13,815 nt of DNA. Source: Chloroflexota bacterium (GTDB taxonomy: Bacteria > Chloroflexota > Dehalococcoidia > Dehalococcoidales > WRFJ01). Shown here in pieces: positions 6,811 to 13,649 of the stretch (position 1 is the stretch's first letter; the number at the start of each line of letters is the position of its first letter). The DNA lies in contig WRFJ01000011.1 in assembly GCA_009778865.1 (NCBI GenBank), positions 1-13,815 on the forward strand. Reading direction: 5' to 3'. The notes under the pieces were generated by a model, which was not told the origin of the DNA, ran no database searches, and worked only from the letters and a program-made list of their open reading frames with translations. Made by a program: the position numbers and the translations under genes.

Positions 6811-8178
6811 TTAAATATTTTCTTCACCTTGCAGTATTTCTAAAACCTCAGCAGCTACAAAAAAAGAGCCACAGACGCAGATTAAGCCGCCTTGACCTTT
6901 TTCTTCGGCGACAAATAAAGCTTCATCCACATTGTCAGCGGCATAGATGGGTAGCCACGCTTCGTCGGCAATAATTTTAAGATCTCTTTGCAAAACTTGC
7001 ATAGGTGTAGCCCGAGGATGATTGGCTTGCGTTAATACAGCACTATGGAAAAAAGCAGACAATGTTTTAAACATTTGTTGATAGTCTTTATCTTGTGATG
7101 TGCCAAACAATAAAATACGCGGATTTTTATGACCAAAACGCTCTCCTAAAGCGTTAAGTAAAGCTATAGCTGCTTCATTATTGTGTGCTCCATCAAAAAC
7201 AAATAATGCATTCGCTGTTTCTTTAATAGTAAAACGTGCTTGCAATTCAGTATTGGCCAAAGAATACAAAACATCGTCATCTTTAATTTTTAAAACATAA
7301 GTACGCAAAACTGAAAGAGCCAGCAGAGCTGTTTCAGCGTTTTCTATCTGATATGGGGCAGCCATACCAATATGTGCTCCTATACTAAAAGCATCGGTTT
7401 TTAGAGCAACACGGCGATACGGGCCGTTTAAACCAAGGTCTATGAAAGAACTATCTTCACCGGCTACCAAAATAGGACTGTGTTTATCGGCAGCTATACG
7501 ATATATGGTTTCTAGTGCTTCAAGATGCGCCTGTCTAGCTACAACTATCGGTCGCCCTTCTTTGATTATGCCGCCTTTTTCAGTAGCTATCTGGGTGTAT
7601 GTTTCTCCTAAAATTTCAGTATGGTCCAAGCCTATTTTGGTGATGACCGATATCATAGGATTTACTACATTGGTGGAATCTAGCCGTCCTCCCAGACCGG
7701 TTTCTAAGACCCATATTTGAGCTTGTTCCTGTCTAAAATAGACAAAAGCCAGCGCTGTCATAACATCAAAAGCGGTGGGTTTTTCTTCGTCGCGCTCTAT
7801 CATAGCATCAATTACAGCTTTTATACGGGCACATATCTTGATAAATTTTTCTTCAGATATATCCTGTTGGTTTATACGGAAACGTTCGCGTATACTGAAA
7901 ATATGAGGACTTTGAAAAAAAGCGGTCTTGTAGCCGCTAGCCATTAGAGCATTGGCAATATATGCGCAGGTAGAACCTTTGCCTTTAGTGCCAGCTACAT
8001 GCACGATTTGCTGATCTGCATGCGGGTTACCCAAAAGTTTTAAGAGGCGGGTAACGGCTTGCAGATTAAATCTTGCCTTTATTCGCTTTTCCACCTGTTC
8101 GTTATCGGCAAAAGAATATAACCAATCTATAGCTTCTTTGTAGGAGCCTTGTGCTGCTTCCACTTCATTGCTCCGCAT
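6811..8178 (-). CDS. folC: Folylpolyglutamate synthase / dihydrofolate synthase
   Basis: FolC is a cytoplasmic Mur-ligase-type ATP enzyme that adds glutamate to dihydropteroate and then to folates. Counted from the chosen ATG at 8178 it has 455 residues, a usual length. Seen are the P-loop AGTKGKGST (62-70), SPHIFSIRERF (90-100), the family block LETGLGGRLDSTN (158-170), IGLDHTEILG (182-191), EKGGIIK (200-206; usually EKAGIIK) and DGAHN in the C-terminal domain. An in-frame TTG at 8241 would add 21 mostly hydrophobic residues; I reject it because a TATAAT lies at 8202-8197, inside that extension. No clear SD precedes the ATG. The gene is divergent from pyrF and ends at its own terminator. Confidence 0.93.
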   Translation of the reverse strand: MRSNEVEAAQGSYKEAIDWLYSFADNEQVEKRIKARFNLQAVTRLLKLLGNPHADQQIVHVAGTKGKGSTCAYIANALMASGYKTAFFQSPHIFSIRERFRINQQDISEEKFIKICARIKAVIDAMIERDEEKPTAFDVMTALAFVYFRQEQAQIWVLETGLGGRLDSTNVVNPMISVITKIGLDHTEILGETYTQIATEKGGIIKEGRPIVVARQAHLEALETIYRIAADKHSPILVAGEDSSFIDLGLNGPYRRVALKTDAFSIGAHIGMAAPYQIENAETALLALSVLRTYVLKIKDDDVLYSLANTELQARFTIKETANALFVFDGAHNNEAAIALLNALGERFGHKNPRILLFGTSQDKDYQQMFKTLSAFFHSAVLTQANHPRATPMQVLQRDLKIIADEAWLPIYAADNVDEALFVAEEKGQGGLICVCGSFFVAAEVLEILQGEENI

Positions 8179-8196
8179 ATTGATATTTGTAATCAA

Positions 8197-8224
8197 ATTA
8201 TAACATATAAAAATATAGTGAAAA
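8197..8224 (-). promoter_or_regulatory. Promoter of folC
   Basis: On the minus strand TTTTCA (8224-8219), a 16-bp spacer and perfect TATAAT (8202-8197) predict a start near 8190. That leaves a leader of about 12 nt before the ATG at 8178 and excludes the longer TTG start. Confidence 0.55.
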
Positions 8225-8300
8225 GAAGCTACGTATCCCAAAATGTCTTGTCAAAAATATTAAAGCATGACACAATACTATTACTTTAGGTGTTTAGGGA

Positions 8301-9104
8301 ATGTACAATATGACTTTTGTTCAAAAATTACAAAAAGCCTGTCGCAAAAATAACTCACTTTTATGCGTTGGATTAGATCCAGATCCTGCTAAAATGCCGG
8401 CTGGACAGGATACGGCTTCGTTTTGTAAAGCCATTATCAAAGCTACCTCTGCTTATGTATGTGCTTATAAACCTAATCTAGCTTTTTTTGAGGCGCTGGG
8501 TGACAATGGTATAACAATACTAAAAGATGTTCTCAAAAGTATTCCTGAATATATTGTTACTATTGCTGATGCTAAGCGCGGCGATATTGGCAATACAGCT
8601 ACTGCCTATGCCAAAGCTCTCTATGACGATTTAGGATTTGATTGTGTAACTTTAAGTCCTTATATGGGTTATGATAGTATAGAACCGTTTATCAAATATC
8701 ATAATAAAGGCGTTTTCTTATTATGTCGTACTTCTAATTCCGGTGCTGCCGATTTTCAACAATTAAAAATACAAGATGGGCGTTTTCTATATGAAGTAGT
8801 GGCACAAAAAGCCAGTGAATGGAATACTGCTGGCAACATTGGTTTGGTGGTGGGTGCTACAGCTCCTGATGAACTGAAAATTATACGTAATATGTGTTCT
8901 GATATGATTTTGCTTGTGCCCGGCGTGGGTGCTCAGGGCGGCGATATAGAGAAAACTGTACGCATGGCTATTGATAAAAACAGCCAAGGAGTTGTTATCA
9001 ATTCCTCCAGGCAGATTATTTACGCTTCAAAGGAAGAAAATTTTGCTCAAAAGGCTGCCATGGCTGCTAAAGCTTTAAGAGATGAAATAAACCAATATAG
9101 ATAA
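8301..9104 (+). CDS. pyrF: Orotidine 5'-phosphate decarboxylase
   Basis: PyrF decarboxylates OMP to UMP, the last step of de novo pyrimidine synthesis. The 267-residue protein belongs to the longer group of bacterial OMP decarboxylases (about 265-310 residues) rather than the short E. coli-like form. LLCVGLDPDP (20-29), the catalytic DAKRGDIG (90-97; K92 and D95 in the charge network), SPYMGYDSIEPF, CRTSNSGA and LVPGVGAQGGD (phosphate loop) are all present. Two starts are possible: ATG at 8301 with AGGTG at 8288-8292, or ATG at 8310 with AGGGA at 8296-8300. They differ by three residues. It stands apart from other pyr genes. No convincing promoter or downstream hairpin was found. Confidence 0.93.
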   Translation: MYNMTFVQKLQKACRKNNSLLCVGLDPDPAKMPAGQDTASFCKAIIKATSAYVCAYKPNLAFFEALGDNGITILKDVLKSIPEYIVTIADAKRGDIGNTATAYAKALYDDLGFDCVTLSPYMGYDSIEPFIKYHNKGVFLLCRTSNSGAADFQQLKIQDGRFLYEVVAQKASEWNTAGNIGLVVGATAPDELKIIRNMCSDMILLVPGVGAQGGDIEKTVRMAIDKNSQGVVINSSRQIIYASKEENFAQKAAMAAKALRDEINQYR

Positions 9105-9296
9105 ACATAAAATATAGTTTTAAGTTTGTATTATCAAGGTGTTTTATTATTTTTAAAGTTTTTTGTATACGAATTACGTTTTAATTATGATGCGTTGCTG
9201 CGTTTAATTTCCTGTTTTATAGTACTTTTATTGTGGTACAATGCGCGGGCTATCTGGTCCTTATTAGCTTCTGTCCTAACATCTGTTCAAGAATTT

Positions 9297-9884
9297 TTAA
9301 GATAACCAAGATTGTGGTAGAAAATTAATAACACCGATGCCTATATAAATTAACAGCAAGTATTTAGGTAGTTTTCCGGCAAAAAGTGCCGGCAGAAATT
9401 TAATCAGCGGCATGCGTGCAGCTCCTGCTGCTAACCCACCTATATCTAAAGGTATAATTGGCTGAAATGCAAGAAAAACAATAGCCCAAGGGCCCCAGCG
9501 GTTAATCCACCCTTCCACTCGCTTCATACTTATCAAGTCGTTAGAGATGGCAATTTTACGTCCGGCATAACCGATGTAATAAGTACTCAGTTCACCAACA
9601 GTGCCTCCCAAAGCGGCCGCCAAAGCGGCCAATAAAGGATCCCAACTTTGAGCTACTATAATCATAAGAGGAACGGCAATGGGGACAGGTGCAATTAAAG
9701 TAAGATGAGCTACTAATGTTACAGCAAACACTATTAAATAAGCTAAAAAGGCATATTCATCTAGCGGCAAATTCAAAGCATTCATCAGCCGCTGAAACAA
9801 ATATGCAAGAACTAAACTGATAATTATTATCAGAATAAAAAATCCTGCTAATTTAAGATAACGTATCCATTGTTTGCGAGTCAT
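9297..9884 (-). CDS. VTT/DedA-type membrane protein (short form)
   Basis: This 195-residue protein is almost entirely hydrophobic, with membrane segments near 11-32, 45-75, 82-105, 130-155 and 165-188. A conserved-looking glycine/glutamate stretch (ALGGTVGELSTYYIGYAGR, 91-109) and QPIIPLDIGGLAAG (141-154) place it in the VTT (SNARE-associated, DedA/TVP38-like) superfamily. Proteins of this group move lipids across the membrane or affect membrane energetics; the substrate cannot be read from sequence. AAAGG lies about ten bases before the ATG. Codons are read on the same strand as the antiporter gene upstream of it, 130 bp away, but the intergenic gap and its inverted repeat suggest separate control. 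It is a distant relative of the 342-1064 protein. Confidence 0.75.
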   Translation of the reverse strand: MTRKQWIRYLKLAGFFILIIIISLVLAYLFQRLMNALNLPLDEYAFLAYLIVFAVTLVAHLTLIAPVPIAVPLMIIVAQSWDPLLAALAAALGGTVGELSTYYIGYAGRKIAISNDLISMKRVEGWINRWGPWAIVFLAFQPIIPLDIGGLAAGAARMPLIKFLPALFAGKLPKYLLLIYIGIGVINFLPQSWLS

Positions 9885-9909
9885 CCTGATGTACCTTTCA
9901 AAAACTAAC

Positions 9910-9925
9910 CTAACAGCAATGTTAG
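9910..9925. promoter_or_regulatory. Inverted repeat upstream of the short VTT gene
   Basis: CTAACA (9910-9915) and TGTTAG (9920-9925) are perfect arms around a 4-nt gap, 26 bp before the ATG of the minus-strand VTT gene. It could be an operator or a short leader hairpin. A weak TTCAAA/TAGACT pair sits just upstream on the minus strand, so the repeat would lie near the transcription start. Confidence 0.35.
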
Positions 9926-10014
9926 TCTATCAAATAGTCAAGCTTTTTTGAACACTAAGTTAAGTTGATTCTGTAAAGCAGGTTGCATCGTTTTATAACA
10001 TATACTGCTACCGC

Positions 10015-11736
10015 TTAGTGTACTGGCACAGTCTCTTCTTCAGCTTCGCGTGCTTTATTAATGAGGTATTGTGTTTCTACTGTAGTAGCGCCCATGCGCT
10101 TTAATGTGTGACGAGCAATTTCTAATACAGCTTCTACATCTGAGTAAACTATCTCTGTAACTCCGATGTCAGTCAGCATGTGTCCCATTTCTTGACTCTC
10201 AGCGGTAGCGGTGATAGTTAAACGTGGATTGATAGACAAAGCGTTGATGGCTGTTAATTCTATGTCGCTATACATTTTATGAGTAATAGCTATAGTTACT
10301 GCTTTGTCAGCGTGAGCTTGCAACAGCACTTCTCTAACCGAGCTATCGCCATATACAACGTTTTCACCGGCTTCACGCAATTCGGAAGCGATAATAGGAT
10401 CGGATTCTATAATTATGTATTTAAAATTACGTTTCTTTAGAATAGAACTTATGACTGCTCCCTGGCTGCCGTGACCGCAGATGATAGCGTGGTGGTTAAG
10501 CACTTCTACTGGTAAACTGAGATCGGCTGGCTGGGTTTTTTCTGTAAAGAAGAAACGCAAAACTGGAGTTTTAGTAACAAATTTATATATAGTGCCGCTG
10601 ACGCTTATAGTAAGAGGTACAATAGTCATGGTAATTATGGCTACTGCTGTAGCCAGCGACAATATATCGTCGGTTAGTATACCTTGAGATCTGCCCATGC
10701 TACCCAAAACCATAGAGAATTCACCGATTTGGGCTAAACCTAAGCCCACAAACAGAGCATTGCGTATATTATAACCAAAGCTACGCATCACTAAGTAGTT
10801 ATTAGTAAATTTACCGAACATAACAACAAACATCATGATCAGAACTATGTTGATGTGTGACCATATAAATGGTATGTTGGCCATCATGCCTAGCGACACG
10901 AAGAACAGCGCACTGAACATATCTCGCAAAGACACTATACTATTCAAAGCTTGCCTGGCAAAGCGTGACTGGCCGATAATAATACCGGCCATAAAAGCAC
11001 CCATAGCCATGGATACGCCTAAAAGATAGGCACCACCGGCTGATAAGAATGATATGACCATAATGGTCAGCATAAAAAGTTCGCTGCTACGCATGCGTGA
11101 TACCCAAGCTAGAATGCGTGGCACTACTGTTTTGCCTAGGAAAAAGATAACGGCGATAAAAAGTACAGCTTTTAAAATGCCTAAGCCTACTCCACCAAAA
11201 TCCACGCCGGAGTCGGAACCTAGCGAAGGCAAAATAATCATCATGGGAATCAGTGAAATATCATCTACAAGCAATATGCCCATAATAATACGGCCATGTG
11301 TAGTGTCTAATTCGCCTTTATCTATCAAAGATTTCATAATGACCATAGTTGATGATAAGGCAATCATGCAGCCAAAGAAGATTGAAGAAGCGCCACTCCA
11401 ACCTAAAAGCTCACCCAAACCAAAGCCGATAAGAGCAGTACCGGTCATTTGAACAATGCCGCCTATGAGTACTACTTTTCCTTCTTTAAAAAGTTCGTCT
11501 AACGAGAAAGAAAGACCCAAAGCAAATAAAAGCAAAATGACGCCGATCTCACCCATTAATTCGATGATCTCAACGTCATGTACTAAGCCAAGCATATAAG
11601 GGCCGACAATAATGCCAGCAAGCATGTAACCTACAATTACAGGCAAACCCAATTTACGCACTAAAAGACCGGCAGCTAAAGCTGCGACTAAAGCAATAAT
11701 TATAGGGCCGCCAAACTCAACGAGTATATCTTCCAT
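10015..11736 (-). CDS. CPA2-family cation/proton antiporter with C-terminal TrkA-N domain
   Basis: The 573-residue protein has an N-terminal membrane part of about 12 helices (residues 8-390) with the Na+/H+-exchanger fold typical of CPA2 (Kef/GerN type), and a cytoplasmic RCK/TrkA-N domain (about 414-535). The ion site shows two adjacent aspartates, LLVDDISLIP (155-164, D158-D159); KefB/KefC have Gln-Asp there. The NAD-binding fold shows GHGSQG (421-426) and an acidic residue at the end of the second strand (E444). No separate RCK-C domain is seen. The likely job is K+ or Na+ export against H+, gated by nucleotide or redox state. The KefB/KefC names are not warranted because the glutathione-site features cannot be confirmed. 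It is divergent from the synthase gene. Confidence 0.88.
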   Translation of the reverse strand: MEDILVEFGGPIIIALVAALAAGLLVRKLGLPVIVGYMLAGIIVGPYMLGLVHDVEIIELMGEIGVILLLFALGLSFSLDELFKEGKVVLIGGIVQMTGTALIGFGLGELLGWSGASSIFFGCMIALSSTMVIMKSLIDKGELDTTHGRIIMGILLVDDISLIPMMIILPSLGSDSGVDFGGVGLGILKAVLFIAVIFFLGKTVVPRILAWVSRMRSSELFMLTIMVISFLSAGGAYLLGVSMAMGAFMAGIIIGQSRFARQALNSIVSLRDMFSALFFVSLGMMANIPFIWSHINIVLIMMFVVMFGKFTNNYLVMRSFGYNIRNALFVGLGLAQIGEFSMVLGSMGRSQGILTDDILSLATAVAIITMTIVPLTISVSGTIYKFVTKTPVLRFFFTEKTQPADLSLPVEVLNHHAIICGHGSQGAVISSILKKRNFKYIIIESDPIIASELREAGENVVYGDSSVREVLLQAHADKAVTIAITHKMYSDIELTAINALSINPRLTITATAESQEMGHMLTDIGVTEIVYSDVEAVLEIARHTLKRMGATTVETQYLINKAREAEEETVPVH

Positions 11737-11782
11737 GCTTTTCTCTTTGAGATTTGAAATTTGTATAGTTTAAATACATAAA

Positions 11783-11812
11783 ATTAAACCATGTTTTAGT
11801 ACCATTTCGCAA
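11783..11812 (-). promoter_or_regulatory. Putative promoter of the antiporter gene
   Basis: On the minus strand TTGCGA (11812-11807), an 18-bp spacer and TTTAAT (11788-11783) predict a start near 11776, about 40 nt before the antiporter ATG. Confidence 0.45.
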
Positions 11813-11857
11813 CTGATTTTTAGCTTCAAAAGAAAAAATATAAATGTATAGTAAAAA

Positions 11858-11888
11858 TTGGCGAAGTTAATGAAAGTTGTGGTAGAAT
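11858..11888 (+). promoter_or_regulatory. Putative promoter of the homocitrate synthase-family gene
   Basis: TTGGCG (11858-11863) and TAGAAT (11883-11888) are 19 bp apart, one more than ideal. The predicted start near 11895 leaves a leader of about 65 nt containing a hairpin. Confidence 0.4.
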
Positions 11889-11905
11889 GTACTGCATGTT
11901 TATCA

Positions 11906-11935
11906 AGCGGCTGTAATTGCCGCTATTTCTTTCTT
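11906..11935 (+). terminator. Leader hairpin, possible attenuator, before the synthase gene
   Basis: AGCGGC (11906-11911) and GCCGCT (11919-11924) form a perfect 6-bp GC-rich stem with a 7-nt loop, followed by ATTTCTTTCTT. It lies inside the predicted transcript, 25 bases before the AGGAGG of the gene. It may be an attenuator or a stabilising 5' hairpin. No competing antiterminator pairing was found by eye. Confidence 0.4.
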
Positions 11936-11959
11936 AACTTGGGGCTAACAGGAGGATAT

Positions 11960-13192
11960 ATGCCTAAGATACATATAGTAGACGTAACCAATAGAGACGG
12001 TGTGCAGACCGCCAACCTTGGTTTAGCTAAACTGGAAAAAACTATGCTTAACATCATGTTAGCGCAGTTTGGTGTCTTTCAAAATGAATTTGGTTTTCCT
12101 ACTACATCTCATGAAGTAGGTTATCTGAATGCTAATCTGGAATTGGCTCAAATTGGCGTTATGGGTCATACCCGTATGGAAGGTTGGATGCGTGCTCTGC
12201 CAGACGATGTGGTTAAATCTAAAGGTGCAGTACCCGGTCTTGAACACATTAATCTCTCAGCTTCTACTTCTGATCAAATGATAGATCATAAGTTTAAGGG
12301 CAAAAAAAGCAAACAGGAAATTATTGATGATGCTGTAGCTGCTGTCAAAGTAGCGCGTGATATGGGTATCAAATCGGTAGGTGTTAACTCGGAAGATGCT
12401 TCACGCACTGATAAAAAATATCTTTTGCAGTTTGCCCAAGCTGCAAAAGATAGTGGTGCTGACCGTTTGCGTTATTGTGATACCTTAGGTTATGAGAATC
12501 CTTTTTCTATATATAGAACTATACGCGAAATCGCAGAAACCGTCGGTATCCCTATAGAGTTACATTGCCATGGTGATTTAGGCATGGCTGTGGCTTGTTC
12601 ACTGGCTGGTGCTCAAGGTGCTATTGACGGCGGTGTAGATACTTATATCAATACTACCGTTAATGCTATAGGCGAGCGCGCCGGTAACGCCGATTTAGTA
12701 TCTGTTATTTTAGGTGCCCGCTACAGCAAGGGTTTTGCCGATAAATATGAATTGGCTGAGGGCTTGGATTTAACCAAAGCCTGGAAGTTGGCCAACTATG
12801 TTTCCAAAGCTTTCAATGTGCCTATTCCTATTAACCAAGCTGGCGTGGGTATGAACTGCTTTGCTCATGCTAGCGGTATACACGCTGATGGCGTACTTAA
12901 GGATCCATATAATTATGAATTATACGGTTATGAAGAACTGGGCCGCGGAGAGCCTGTTAACCACGAAACCGGGCGCATCATTTGCTCTGGTCAATACGGT
13001 GGCGTAGCCGGCTTTATACACATTATGAAAAATCTGGGCGTTGAATTTAATGATAAAGAAGAAGCACAAACTATTTTAAATATTGTGCGCTATGCTAATC
13101 TGTCAATTAATAAGCCAATATCAGATGAAGAGTTAATTTTTGTATGTAAATATCCGGAAATAACCAAAAATATTTTAGCTATTGAACTCTAA
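11960..13192 (+). CDS. Homocitrate synthase-family enzyme (homocitrate or Re-citrate synthase)
   Basis: This 410-residue DRE-TIM metallolyase condenses acetyl-CoA with a 2-oxo acid. The barrel shows VDVTNRDGVQ (7-16, with R12 and D13), the metal site HCHGDLG (H202, H204), NTTVNAIGERAGNADL (231-246) and ASGIHADG (304-311), followed by a C-terminal helical region. It lacks the long regulatory LeuA-type C-terminal domain of about 500-residue isopropylmalate synthases. This subgroup, with its VDVTNRDGVQ opening, is usually annotated homocitrate synthase, but Re-citrate synthases of anaerobes fall in the same family and are not distinguishable here. AGGAGG (11950-11955) four bases before the ATG decides the start; an upstream in-frame extension of 34 codons crosses the predicted promoter and is rejected. 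Confidence 0.88.
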   Translation: MPKIHIVDVTNRDGVQTANLGLAKLEKTMLNIMLAQFGVFQNEFGFPTTSHEVGYLNANLELAQIGVMGHTRMEGWMRALPDDVVKSKGAVPGLEHINLSASTSDQMIDHKFKGKKSKQEIIDDAVAAVKVARDMGIKSVGVNSEDASRTDKKYLLQFAQAAKDSGADRLRYCDTLGYENPFSIYRTIREIAETVGIPIELHCHGDLGMAVACSLAGAQGAIDGGVDTYINTTVNAIGERAGNADLVSVILGARYSKGFADKYELAEGLDLTKAWKLANYVSKAFNVPIPINQAGVGMNCFAHASGIHADGVLKDPYNYELYGYEELGRGEPVNHETGRIICSGQYGGVAGFIHIMKNLGVEFNDKEEAQTILNIVRYANLSINKPISDEELIFVCKYPEITKNILAIEL

Positions 13193-13217
13193 AATTTTTA
13201 GTAAAATATAATGATTG

Positions 13218-13250
13218 ATTATGCCGCATTATTGTAAAATGCGGCATAAT
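13218..13250 (+). terminator. Hairpin ending the synthase transcript
   Basis: A perfect 13-bp stem, ATTATGCCGCATT (13218-13230) with AATGCGGCATAAT (13238-13250), has a 7-nt loop. It lies 25 bp past the synthase stop. The following bases TTCTATCGG form only a poor U-tract, so termination may be partial, but the stem is the longest in the window. Confidence 0.7.
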
Positions 13251-13289
13251 TCTATCGGAAAGTATTTTCAATCTACTACAATTATCTTT

Positions 13290-13301
13290 TGTCTATAGAC
13301 A
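13290..13301. promoter_or_regulatory. Isolated TGTCTATAGACA palindrome, arsR-type half-sites
   Basis: TGTCTATAGACA is a perfect 12-bp palindrome made of the same half-sites, TGTCTAT and ATAGACA, that flank the arsR promoter about 300 bp downstream. It may be an auxiliary repressor site or a leftover of a duplicated operator. Confidence 0.4.
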
Positions 13302-13328
13302 GAACCGTCAATAGTGACTCGCATCACG

Positions 13329-13451
13329 ATGAATATAAAAATAGAACCCCTAGACAAAACCCGTTTGGTTATTGTCAATGGGGAACTCTTCAAGACAGGA
13401 AAAATGTTTATTTGTAGACAAATTAATGCCGTTTTAAGAGGTGGAGTATAA
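13329..13451 (+). CDS. Unrecognised 40-codon frame
   Basis: An ATG-to-TAA frame encodes 40 residues beginning MNIKIEPLDKTRLVIVNGEL and ending LRGGV. The composition is protein-like (alternating charged and beta-branched residues) and the frame stays open upstream to about 13296, with a GTG at 13314. No Shine-Dalgarno sequence precedes either start and no promoter is evident. It could be a real small protein, or the tail of a larger gene broken by an earlier rearrangement. I do not recognise it, and chance alone gives frames of this length. Confidence 0.2.
   Translation: MNIKIEPLDKTRLVIVNGELFKTGKMFICRQINAVLRGGV
13347..13383. repeat. Imperfect long hairpin
   Basis: CCCC (13347-13350), GACAA (13353-13357) and AACC (13358-13361) pair with GGTT (13367-13370), TTGTC (13372-13376) and GGGG (13380-13383) around a 5-nt loop, with a one-base bulge and a small internal loop. 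On the minus strand TTCTATTTTTATATTC follows, terminator-like, but no minus-strand gene lies to the right within the window. Confidence 0.4.
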
Positions 13452-13588
13452 ATACCATTCAGACCTTAGAAACGGTGTTTTGAGCGTAACGAGATTGTAG
13501 TGGTTAATGGGTTTGCAGGCTGTCAAAAAGTACTAAATTTCAATATCTCTAAGTTTTCATATAGTTGTATTTGGCGCAGAAAAACATA

Positions 13589-13618
13589 TTGACAAATGTC
13601 TATGTTAATGAATATAAT
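13589..13618 (+). promoter_or_regulatory. Consensus sigma-A promoter of arsR
   Basis: Perfect TTGACA (13589-13594) and perfect TATAAT (13613-13618) are 18 bp apart, the best promoter in the window. The predicted start is near 13625, inside an inverted repeat, as expected for a strong promoter held off by a repressor. Confidence 0.85.
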
Positions 13619-13638
13619 ATATAGACAGTGGTCTATAT
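13597..13638. promoter_or_regulatory. ArsR-type operator repeats
   Basis: ATATAGAC (13619-13626) and GTCTATAT (13631-13638) are perfect inverted arms with a 4-bp gap covering the transcription start. TGTCTAT at 13597-13603, inside the promoter spacer, forms a second inverted pair with ATAGACA at 13621-13627. The three half-sites would let a dimeric repressor block the promoter. Confidence 0.65.
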
Positions 13639-13649
13639 GAGGTGATGGA

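Larger units (their letters stand above)
13193..13649. other. Gene-poor 457-bp stretch between the synthase gene and arsR
   Basis: It holds the terminator-like hairpin at 13218-13250, an isolated palindrome at 13290-13301, a lone 40-codon frame (13329-13451), an imperfect hairpin over part of that frame (13347-13383), and the arsR promoter and operator from 13589. Between 13452 and 13588 I see neither a coding frame nor a clear repeat. The text looks unlike the compact spacing of the rest of the window. Confidence 0.7.

Noticed and set aside
8179..8241. Longer folC start at TTG 8241
   Set aside because: It would add 21 mostly hydrophobic residues not expected in a cytosolic ligase and it spans a TATAAT promoter element; the ATG at 8178 fits family length.
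9105..9296. Possible small hydrophobic protein between pyrF and the short VTT gene
   Set aside because: An open plus-strand frame begins after a stop near 9190 and runs into the opposing gene, but it has no ATG, no SD and no recognisable motif. No clear terminator hairpin was seen there either.
9953..10020. ACACTAAG / CTTAGTGT inverted repeat downstream of the antiporter
   Set aside because: The arms are 52 bp apart, one overlaps the stop codon, and no U-tract follows; likely chance.
11054..11452. 132-codon open frame antisense to the antiporter
   Set aside because: Low-complexity Met/Pro/Lys/Ile translation mirroring a membrane-protein gene; no SD or promoter.
11858..11959. 34-codon N-terminal extension of the synthase
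   Set aside because: It crosses the candidate -10 and a hairpin, is cysteine-rich unlike the family, and the AGGAGG at 11950-11955 clearly serves the ATG at 11960.
5581..13360. Shared 12-mer CCCTAGACAAAA at 5581 and 13348
   Set aside because: A few exact 12-base matches are expected by chance in a window this size, and the flanks do not align.
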